Below the pieces are notes generated by a model that saw only the letters and a program-made list of their open reading frames with translations, was not told the DNA's origin and did no database searches. Source: Rhizophagus irregularis (lineage: Eukaryota > Glomeromycota > Glomeromycetes > Glomerales > Glomeraceae). From it: 64,000 bases of DNA. A program made the translations under genes and the position numbers. The stretch is taken from NCBI RefSeq assembly GCF_026210795.1, contig NC_089446.1, positions 1,196,001 through 1,260,000 of the forward strand, given 5' to 3'. Below are positions 55,563 to 64,000 of the stretch, one piece after another; position 1 is the stretch's first letter; each line of letters starts with the position of its first letter.

Positions 55563-56408
55563 GTTTATTAAAAAACAGTTATGTATGCTAATCAAATTAT
55601 CGACTAAAATACAAAAGTTTAGACATAAGAAAGGTAAGTTCCTTTTTTTTACTATTATGCAAAAAAGAAAACGTACAAAAGTAAAAATTACACAAAAAAA
55701 ATTTTCACTACTAGTTTTATTATATACAGTATAATGAACCCTTTTTAACTTTATTGCATGATCACCGCAAATTTTGTTATAAAGTAATAAAATAAATTCC
55801 TCATGAGATTCAAATATTTTCCAACCACCTGATTGGTGACCGATTGGTGACTGATTGTGGTTAATTTAAAATAATTATTTAAAAATTAAAAAAATATTCG
55901 ACAATTTCAAATTTTAACGTTGTTCATTAGTCTACTTCAAAGAATTGATTAATCGGAATTTTTGGTAGGTTACACTAAAATTTATGACCACTGAAAAACA
56001 ATAACTTATTGGCTGGCTAATAGTTTATCCAATCATTTGCTCAAAATCGGACTTTAATCGCAAATTTTAAAATCGAAGTATACTAGTCAAAAAATCGATC
56101 GATCACATAAGAAAAACAGTCCGATGCGCACATGATCCATTTATGTTTTCATTTCGTGCATTAAGGGCAGGATAACATAAAGGTAAAACTATAAAATGGC
56201 AATAACTGCCAATCTTGCTAAAAAAAATTACATGAATAATGCACATGATCCAAGTCATGAAAACTTGTTCATTTATTATCGTCATTTTAAATAGCAAAAA
56301 TAAAATTTTTATTGTTATATAATGGTATATCGTGCAACAATTTATATTAAATATTACTTAACAACAACTGAATTTCATCATAAAATTTACAATTATCATA
56401 AAATATAA
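55563..56408. other. Intergenic, no gene seen
   Basis: AT-rich promoter-side sequence of the Hsp70-like gene and 3' sequence of the gene at 56409; no features recognised. Confidence 0.4.
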
Positions 56409-57932
56409 TCAGTTAACCTCATTTGCCGTAACTAAATGTTTAGATTTATCTTGATGAGAATAATCCAGTTCAAATGGCCAGGAAGTTTTTGTACTGTCTT
56501 CCTTGAAAATAGCATTAGATACGATTCCAAAATCCAATGGGCTAAGTGGTAGTAACATTTTTTCATTTCTAGTTGTAAAGATTAACAATAAAATACTACA
56601 AACAAAAAATGTTACGAGTGTTAAAATAGCTATTTCTATCCAAAGTCCCGGAGCTTCTAATTTCTCTATTTCATCAACATCAACATTGATATTATTCGAC
56701 ATAGATTGTATTGATGATACCAATGATTGTGATATTACTCGTTCATATTCATCCAAAAAATTGTAATTGTGCGTATTTCCTTGGAACTTGATAATTTCTC
56801 TCCAATTTGTTGTTATTGTTTGCATTTTAATCATAATCTCATCAACAAGTCTTTCTCCAAAGGCTTTTCCATTCACGTTATAATCCGACACATTGTTAGA
56901 AAATGTTTCTTTGAGTTTGTCTAAGCTGTTATTAAAATTTACTTCCGATAATTTTATATTATCTGGCGTATTCCCAACTATTTTCATTTTTTTCCATTCA
57001 GGAATTGCGATACATTCCATTTTCATTCGACATGTACGATTATATGCTTGGTCTGTATGATATCCACTATCGTTTACTAACCAATTAGCCATTTTATAAA
57101 CATTAGGTTCAAAATTGGGAGAAATATAAAACATATTCAAAGGTATGTCACATCTGTCCGTTATATCGGTTGTTAAAAAAATTCGAGTCGGTGTAGCTCC
57201 TAAAACAACATCTCTCTTTGCTACGGTGGATAATCCACCGTAAGAACCTGTAAATCTACCTTGTGCAGGCACATCTGTTACATTCCCTAAATTATTACTT
57301 ACTACACTATCAATTCCGTCACCTATTGTAAAGTTACATGACGTAGTGTTGACTCTGATACGTATTGCATCCAAAGTATTATTATTACTTAAATCCCAAT
57401 AAGCGGTTTTCACGTTATGTGTACGCATAGTATTTTCTAATGTAGTGGAATTTAAAACCAAAGCAAAATTATTATCTTCTAGATCAGAAGTACATGAGAC
57501 GTACGTGCAATTTAGATCGTTTTTAAACAAATCCATATTATGATGTACAATTTTTGTAAAATTATGTATCCCAATAACGTTTGCAACCAAAATATTTGGT
57601 ATATTTTTTCCTAATAAATTCATTATTAATAGTAACATAATAAATACAAGCATTCCCTTTGATGATTTGTCATATCTGGAAAATAAATCTATGAAAAGCT
57701 TAAACATAGAACTATGTGTGGCCTGCATGCACAATCTAAATTCACAACCATTCATTTTACGTTTTACTTTGTAAATAATTAACCATATCGACAAAATTAA
57801 TACTGGAACTAATACTGCTTCTAATATTGAAGAAAATATTGTGATAAATATTAGCCATTTGTTCATAGAAGATGGATTTTCATCAATCCTCAAAATATGT
57901 TTTATTGTACCATTAGTTTCAAATTCCCACAT
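56409..57932 (-). CDS. Three-helix membrane protein with large glycosylated domain (507 aa)
   Basis: Single exon, intact. Hydrophobic segments lie at residues about 26-55 (LIFITIFSSILEAVLVPVLI), 93-120 (MLVFIMLLLIMNLL) and 429-453 (IEIAILTLVTFFVCSILLL). The stretch between the second and third (about 120-428) carries many Asn-x-Ser/Thr sites (NFTK, NCTY, NSTT, NTTS, NVTD, NDSG, NRTC, NNSL, NVSD) and several cysteines. It is therefore probably outside the cell or in the secretory lumen, with disulphides. The tail after residue 455 is cytoplasmic and contains PLSPLDFG. No catalytic motif or family was recognised. Base composition is slightly less AT-rich than the flanks. It interrupts the Hsp70/QEP cluster without obvious relation to it. 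Confidence 0.7.
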   Translation of the reverse strand: MWEFETNGTIKHILRIDENPSSMNKWLIFITIFSSILEAVLVPVLILSIWLIIYKVKRKMNGCEFRLCMQATHSSMFKLFIDLFSRYDKSSKGMLVFIMLLLIMNLLGKNIPNILVANVIGIHNFTKIVHHNMDLFKNDLNCTYVSCTSDLEDNNFALVLNSTTLENTMRTHNVKTAYWDLSNNNTLDAIRIRVNTTSCNFTIGDGIDSVVSNNLGNVTDVPAQGRFTGSYGGLSTVAKRDVVLGATPTRIFLTTDITDRCDIPLNMFYISPNFEPNVYKMANWLVNDSGYHTDQAYNRTCRMKMECIAIPEWKKMKIVGNTPDNIKLSEVNFNNSLDKLKETFSNNVSDYNVNGKAFGERLVDEIMIKMQTITTNWREIIKFQGNTHNYNFLDEYERVISQSLVSSIQSMSNNINVDVDEIEKLEAPGLWIEIAILTLVTFFVCSILLLIFTTRNEKMLLPLSPLDFGIVSNAIFKEDSTKTSWPFELDYSHQDKSKHLVTANEVN

Positions 57933-60923
57933 AGTTTAAAAATTTTTATAAATTTAAAATAAATTTTTCGGGTATCATATTTATACTATCGAGATTCCAT
58001 TTTTTTAATTATCCGACTTTACGATTATGATGTATAAGATCTGATTAGCCACAAAACTGTAGCCTTCGGACCTGGTTTAATCGAGAATCCCAGATCCCAG
58101 GCGACCCAGGCGATGATCGCCATGTCTGAGCCGCCGGATGATCAGCAACCGCGGCAAGCTACGCCTTTTTATCAGATTTTTTTAACGGGCCGATGGCGCA
58201 GCAATTTTAAAATTATTCTTCTTCTTTTCAATTACTTACAGTAGAGATCGGAAAACGATGAAATCAGGGTTGCTAAATACGTTATTTATAGTAATTTATG
58301 GTAAATGATAAATTACCAAATACCAATGGCGAAAGGAAACTTTTAAATGGGGTTTACCCTTTTAGAAATAAAAATGTTGTAAACTAGTAATCAGTTTACA
58401 TAAAAAATACCTAGAAATTTACTACATATCAAACAAACACTTTACGAAGTGTTGAACCAGTCAATACCTACAATATCTGCTGCAAATGAAATAATTGGAG
58501 TACATTTGGAATATTTGGAATGATTTAATAAAAGAATTAAATGATTTTAAAACTTGAACTGGAGAAGAAACACTCATTTTTCTTTATTGGATATGAACGA
58601 ATATGATGAAAATATACATTATTTGGTAAACTTAGAAAAATTTTGCACGTAATTTTCCCAGGTTTGACGTTATATCACGTGTTTAAATCATGTGATAGAT
58701 ACGTCGTTACATGTACGTTTCGTTATATATATTGAATCTTCAATAAATCATGCTTTTTTAAGTGTATTTTCTCATAATTATATCATATTTGAACAATCGA
58801 ACAAATAATTAATTCTGAAATCTAATTCTGAAGCTCATATTTACGTACGTATCGGGGAAATGTTTGAAAATACACTAACCAAATGGTGGAATAATAAATC
58901 CGCTAGCTAGTAATTAAAAAAAGATTTTATTACAGGTGGGAAGATTTTAATTTTTTATTCGTTAAAAAGAAATGTTATTGTGAACGTTATTTATGAAAGA
59001 TTTTCTTTTTAGCCAATGCCAATCTCAAAACTTCCATCCTTGGAAACAAAAACTTTTTAAAAAGGATATGATCTACGGGAAAATAAATGGTTCTTTTATA
59101 AAAAGCTTGTGAAAATTACAATTTTAAATTTTTTAACACAATTTTATTGTGATTGATGAATACAAGAATTCTCAATTATGTGGCGACCGACTAGAAGGAA
59201 AAGGTCGAAGAACATATTATAGCCAACCTAAGTTATATAACCATTAAAATTATTCACACTAAAGCATATAATTTTTAATGATATAATTGTCATGTTATCG
59301 ATTAGTTAATCGATTAGTGACCTAAGGATGATGAAAAACAACTAAAATGCACACGTTCAAACCTTAACCAACCAACCAAAGGGCTTCTCGTGAACGTAAA
59401 GAAAAACACATATGAACCTTGGAAATTTGAATCATAATTCAATGCAAAATAAAAAATTTTTTAAAATATGATATATAGCGATGTTAGATAAAAGGTTTGC
59501 TTCTTCCTGGCCAATAAAGAATGAAGTTTAAAAAGTTACTATGATAGAGACACAGGTTTTGTGACTTTATCATCCGTCATTATGGGCAAATAAAACCCGC
59601 CGAATGAACTAGACCTGAAAATGGATAACGCTCAAGCGTAATACCTATATCTCACCTTTAAGATTGAAGTGAGGCCTTAAAGAGTAGGCAAGCATGGAGG
59701 TTTTGTTATAAAGCTTTAAGAGTGACAATAAGACTAATAATAAGAAAACTTTTGACATCATCGACATTGTTCAAGAAATTGGTAAGTTCATAAATAAAAC
59801 CGTAAATTTGGTGTTGGAAGATAGTTGTTTTACTCAAAATTTTACTTAAACTAATTAAACAAAGATTTCATGTTGATTTGAATGCAACGGTAGCCTTCAA
59901 ACCAGAATTACTCTGTAAGTAGCTCAGTCGTTTGATTGATTAAAAATTTTATTTAACGGCAATTTGAGTTACAAAATCTCTAACTTGGGCCATAGTTGGA
60001 GAATGCGAGTTCAAGCTCAGAAATATTTTCACGGTATTAAGTTCTTACATGGTATACTTTACTCTTTCTCTTTTTATATATACAGTAAATAGAGTATGTA
60101 GTATAATTTTAATATAAATTTTCTCTCCTTTTTTTTAATAAAAGACGGCTTTGATTAGAAGACTTTTCCTAACTTTATATCAAAGCGAATTGTAGGAAAA
60201 ATTACGATTAATATATCGATTTTTCAACGATTTTTAAATATATTGATGAGAGCATGGTACGAGGGTACGAGTATTTTTTTTACCTCTTTGACCCGGGATG
60301 TAAAAGGAGAATATGTTTTCAATTAGAATTATGTGTTTAATTGCCATTTTAAATCTACTTCTAGGCGGGATTATGACGGACTTATTAAAGGTAAATTTTT
60401 TACATACTGTATTTCTTAAATTTGTTTAAATTTCAAATTATTAATTCTTTTTCAATAGGCGTTTTATAATCAGGTATAGCGCTACAAGCATAATGAGAAA
60501 CAGCTATCACATCCAACGATTGCAGTACAAATTACCCAATCCCGACACAGGGAGGTAGTGACAATAAATAACAATACTAAATACATATTCTTTTGAATCT
60601 TGTAATTGGAATGAGTATAATTTAAAATCTTAACGAGGAACAATTGGATGGATCATCCATCAACCTTCGATGGTAGGATAGAGGCGTACCATGGTGGTAA
60701 CGGGTATTAATTATGATTATTTATATATATTATGTATGGTAGCAATGCAGTAAGAAATCAATCAAGAAAATTCAAAATTAAGAAAACAATTTCAAAAGGT
60801 TTATTTTACTATGATAACTTTTTTGTCATAAATAAAAAAAATATTTTTTGTGAATATACAATTAGCAGTTGAGTTGACGTGAATATCATTTGTTTAAATG
60901 ATTTCATTTATTAATAATTGCTT
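57933..60923. other. 3-kb intergenic region without a supported gene
   Basis: No convincing reading frame was found. A GC-rich patch lies at about 58055-58195 (GACCCAGGCGATGATCGCCA, GGGCCGATGGCGCAG). A tRNA-promoter-like pair lies at about 59920-60025: TAGCTCAGTCG resembling an A box and GAGTTCAAGCTC resembling a B box, 90 bp apart, perhaps a worn SINE. Short coding-like scraps near 60330 could not be assembled. Confidence 0.45.
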
Positions 60924-62093
60924 TTAATTTGACACATGAGAGTTAGCTGAACCAGTTTGTTCAAATTCGTTTTCATCTACTTGCAGACTTAGAGCTGAAT
61001 TATCATCCGATTTAACCATCTTCATGAAGTTGCCTATTACATCCATACATTCTTCTGTTAGGCTTTTTTTAATAAAATGACGTGGAAAAACTTTTGCGGG
61101 AGTACAAACTTTATCACCATCATCATCTGGTTTATAAATCATCGGAAATGAACAAACTTCAACGACCAAGTCATCAATTTCATTCTCATCCCAACTACCT
61201 TTCATGAAGATGTTGTTGATTTTTTCGTTATTGTTAAACCAACGATACTGAGCCACTGGTTCTTGAATGGGTAAGCGAAAATAAAATATTCTAACGACAT
61301 CTCGGACTAAATTTTCTGCTAGCGCATTTACATATTTCTTCTTTTCAATATCTTTAATATCACGATATTCATCCATCATCATATTGATTTTTTTCGAGAT
61401 AACATCAATAAAGTTATGTTTATTATATTTACTTATGGATTCTTTGATATCATTAAATCCTCGAGTGCCAAGTGCAATATAAACTTGTTGACGTAATCTT
61501 ATTGGTATAAGACGAGTTATTTCATCATCACCAAGACGATTATTATGAAGTCTTTCCATTAGACCAGTCAAATTCGTAGTTGATGCTACTATATCTGACT
61601 CAAGATAACATTCTTTATTTGAACTTGTGAAATAAGTTTCCGCTTTATCAAGTATTTCTTCAAGTACATACCGCTGTAATACAGCTTTGATGAGTGGTTT
61701 GTTTGGTTCTTTATCGGAAATCTTTATTTGACATTTATATTTACGTAAAAGCTCTTTTGCTTTATTTATATTAACATCTATTTTAGGCTTCAAATTTGTA
61801 ACATAATTTTCTAAAGTGTCATGTAATGCTAAAATATCTTCATTGAGTTCAACATTAAGATTTTGATCATCATTATAATCAAAATTTGTTGCTATTCCAA
61901 GGGCCGACTGATACTTTGATGCTTCAACTTCTAGATCATCATTCTTTTGGTTTAATGACTGAATTTCAGTCTTTAATAATTCAATGTTATCTTCGTATTC
62001 TTCTAACATCATCATTAAATTGGCATTTTCATCTTCAAGATATTTGTTACGATCTTGTAATTCTTTCATCTCGGTTACAGTTTCGTTCGCCAT
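60924..62093 (-). CDS. Short coiled-coil protein with QEP domain (389 aa)
   Basis: Single exon, starting MANETVTEMKELQDRNKYLE. The coiled coil is short (residues 8-60, with NIELLKTEIQSLNQKNDDLE). The QEP domain spans about 75-335: IKAVLQRYVLEEIL, CYLESDIVAST, IRLRQQVYIALGTRGF, IFYFRLPIQEPVAQYRW, FMKGSWDE, VEVCSFPMIYK and CTPAKVF. The C-terminal tail of about 50 residues ends GSANSHVSN. It is closest to the gene at 43964 (same KGSWDE, CSFP and NNEKIN wording), giving an E-type subgroup. It is head to head with the Hsp70-like gene at 62671, 577 bp apart, repeating the arrangement at 42965/43964. Intact. Confidence 0.82.
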   Translation of the reverse strand: MANETVTEMKELQDRNKYLEDENANLMMMLEEYEDNIELLKTEIQSLNQKNDDLEVEASKYQSALGIATNFDYNDDQNLNVELNEDILALHDTLENYVTNLKPKIDVNINKAKELLRKYKCQIKISDKEPNKPLIKAVLQRYVLEEILDKAETYFTSSNKECYLESDIVASTTNLTGLMERLHNNRLGDDEITRLIPIRLRQQVYIALGTRGFNDIKESISKYNKHNFIDVISKKINMMMDEYRDIKDIEKKKYVNALAENLVRDVVRIFYFRLPIQEPVAQYRWFNNNEKINNIFMKGSWDENEIDDLVVEVCSFPMIYKPDDDGDKVCTPAKVFPRHFIKKSLTEECMDVIGNFMKMVKSDDNSALSLQVDENEFEQTGSANSHVSN

Positions 62094-62670
62094 GTTACCA
62101 ATTTTATTTTAGGCCACAGGTTGATTGATTGAATAAAAGTTGTGTTTGAAGTACTTGTACTTATTTAAATGTTCTTTGGTAACAAAAATGGAATATTAGT
62201 GTAACAATCATAAACCTGCGTTTTCTAAGCCACTTTTTTCAGTATTACGATTAATCTTTTTTATTGGTACTTTTAAAAGTAACATAAATGTTCCCAAAAC
62301 AAGATAACAATAGTTTTAGTTAAAAATTCTCATGAAAAGAGGAAGATGATCATTTTTTTTTTTTTATTAAATCAATTACGAATTTATTACAAACCTAACA
62401 GACCGGATTTACCAAAAAAGGAAAGAACTACTGGAATTATACGTTTATCGGGAAGTTTCTATATTAATTCATGTAGCCATTTGATCAAAATATTACCTCA
62501 TGAGAAAATCGTTAATTTTATAAAATTATGCGTATTTGCGTATTGTTCTTTTTAGTTTCGATAAACATCATAAATTTTTTGATATAAAAATGCAGCGATT
62601 AGTTTTATTCCCATTAAATTTTTTTTCTTCGATTTATAGTATTATACTGCAGCTGCAACTCAGTAACTAA
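62094..62670. promoter_or_regulatory. Divergent intergenic region between QEP gene and Hsp70-like gene
   Basis: 577 bp between outward-facing starts, so both promoters should lie here. No known motif was recognised. An ORF-like stretch at 62346-62555 has no supporting features. Confidence 0.4.
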
Positions 62671-64000
62671 ATGATGTCGGATAACGAAGGCGACGATAAC
62701 GTTCTTGTTCGTGTTATGAATAATATAGTGCTAGATGATGATGATGATGATGATGATGATGACACGTCAGATGATAGTGATGACAACGATTTTATTCGTA
62801 TAATTCCTAGAGCTAAAATGCCAGATGACGAAAAAGAAAATGAAAAAAGTGATGATGTTGTTATTGACGATGATGACAAGAATATTCGTGTGGTTGCTGC
62901 TATAGGTTAGTGTATTCCATTATTACAAATATATTCTTAAAAACTTGAAGCCAAGAAAGACTAATTCTTTTTATTTTACTTTAGATTTCGGAACTACGTA
63001 TTCGGTAAGGATATCCGATCAGTAGCTCTTTTTTTTTGTTCCAGAATTTTTTCAATATTTTTTTTTTAAAAAATATCATATAGGGATTCGCTTACGCAAC
63101 TAAATCAAATCCATCAAATATATACGTACATGAGAAATGGCAAGAGTATTCTGGTCGTGATTATAAAACTCCAACAGTGTTAAAATATGATGATTCATTT
63201 AATGTTATATCTTGGGGATATTCCGCAATGGCTAGCTCATCAAGCTCATCAAAAAATAATAAGAAAAATAAAAAGAAAAAGAATAAAGAACAAGCTTGTG
63301 ATTTTAAACTCGCAGAAAGGTTTAAACTAAAATTACGTCCGAATAAAAAAACGGATAAAATTTATTTACCAGAAGGTTTAGATTATAAAAAAGCTATAAT
63401 TGATTATCTTACAAAAATACGCGAAGTTATGCAAAATCTTTTAGAAAAATCTCGTAAAATTGACTTTTTCAAACAAGTTTTGATTATTATGACGGTAATA
63501 CTTCTTTACGATTTTAATTTCAAAGTACCACAAGCTCCTGTATGAATTAATTATTATTGCACCTATTATAGGTACCAACTGAATTCGATAATCGTAGTGT
63601 AACCATCATGCGCGAATGTGCGTTTAAAGCTGGGCTAATTAAGCAAATGACTAGTCCACGTTTGAAATTTACAACTGAGCGTAAGTACTAATCATCAGTT
63701 GATAATTACTTAACACACTTATTTACACGGGATATTTATTTAGCCGAGGCTGGTGCAATTAATTGTATGAGTTTCCTAAAAGATCTGAATGTCGGTGTTG
63801 AAAGTAAGTAAATAATAAAAGTCTTATTGTTTGATATGTAAGATTATTTCACTTTTTTTTTTTGATTTTAGAAACATTTATGCTTGTTGATTGTGGCGGT
63901 GGTACCGTTGACTTAACAACTCGAAGACTCTTAAAGGATAATAAACTTGGTGAAACGATCAAAAGTAGAGGCGGTGATTGTGGTGGAAGTTTTGTTGATG
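62671..64000 (+). CDS. Hsp70-like ATPase, 5' part (runs off the window)
   Basis: Exons are 62671..62905, 62985..63004, 63084..63494, 63572..63680, 63744..63803 and 63872..>64000. It starts MMSDNEGDDN with an acidic leader of about 75 residues (an Asp run, DEKENEKSDD) not present in the other three Hsp70-like genes of the window. The nucleotide-binding domain follows: VVAAI, DFGTTYS from the 20-nt exon, GFAYATKSNPSN, a Ser/Lys-rich insert (about 63228-63290), LPEGLDYKKAIIDYLTKI, VTIMRECAFKAGL, and MLVDCGGGTVDLT. Phosphate-1 and phosphate-2 motifs are intact. The window ends inside exon 6, after CGGSFVD. Whether a coiled coil or QEP domain follows cannot be seen. Splice phases equal those of the minus-strand relatives. 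Confidence 0.85.

Noticed and set aside
59920-60025. tRNA gene
   Set aside because: A- and B-box-like words are present, but no cloverleaf with paired T arm and acceptor stem could be drawn.
62667-62879. Minus-strand Ser-rich frame opposite the acidic leader of the Hsp70-like gene
   Set aside because: Shadow of a GAT-rich coding stretch; the plus strand continues in frame into the ATPase domain.
1-64000. CRISPR array or prokaryotic operon structure
   Set aside because: The repeats lack unique spacers of constant size and genes have spliceosomal introns; the sequence is eukaryotic.

Overview
The window is very AT-rich nuclear eukaryotic DNA with many short GT-AG introns (about 60-110 nt), lineage-expanded multigene families, dense MITE-like elements and long minisatellites. 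Recognisable families (Hsp70-like ATPases of the Hsp12A type, a Crinkler-type header domain, SAM-domain plus nuclease-like genes, Plavaka/KDZ-like transposase, several multicopy coiled-coil families) point to an arbuscular mycorrhizal fungus, most likely Rhizophagus or a close relative. This is inferred from family recognition, not from a search. No rRNA or convincing tRNA gene was seen.

Region 1 (1-7900) is a tandem triplication of a unit of about 2.9 kb. Each unit carries a five-exon minus-strand gene of one unrecognised family and an upstream array of repeated promoter-side sequence. Each copy has a different lesion: intron exonisation, a frameshift, or a premature stop in the last exon. 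A divergent plus-strand paralogue with the same intron phases lies at 12905-14292. Between them is a decayed Plavaka-like transposase (8049-11089) followed by local duplications.

Region 2 (14500-33050) is repeat- and wreckage-rich. It holds a 51-bp minisatellite of about 2 kb interrupted by a MITE, an orphan Crinkler header gene, and a SAM/nuclease gene with two nonsense codons. A coiled-coil/zinc-binding gene is split by two nested MITEs whose target duplications can be read. Also present are a cysteine-rich small gene, a possible small secreted protein, a nine-exon nuclease-like gene, further coiled-coil and zinc-finger genes with in-frame stops, pogo-like elements, and an 830-bp hAT-like element filled with satellites and inserted in an exon.

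Region 3 (33100-64000) is the most unusual part. Four Hsp70-like genes are interleaved with a family of coiled-coil proteins that share a C-terminal domain I do not recognise (called here the QEP domain after its QEPxxQYxW motif). One gene (38200-42965) fuses the Hsp70-like nucleotide-binding domain, a nine-fold 62-residue coiled-coil repeat and the QEP domain in one 1293-residue protein. Four free-standing coiled-coil/QEP genes (43964-46039, 46958-48370, 50968-52389, 60924-62093), one pseudogene and one relic surround it. Twice, an Hsp70-like gene and a QEP gene sit head to head. In all four ATPase genes the phosphate-1 loop is encoded by a 20-nt microexon. Two of the four have eroded nucleotide-binding motifs. 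The layout suggests an expanding family in which ATPase, coiled-coil and QEP modules are joined and separated.
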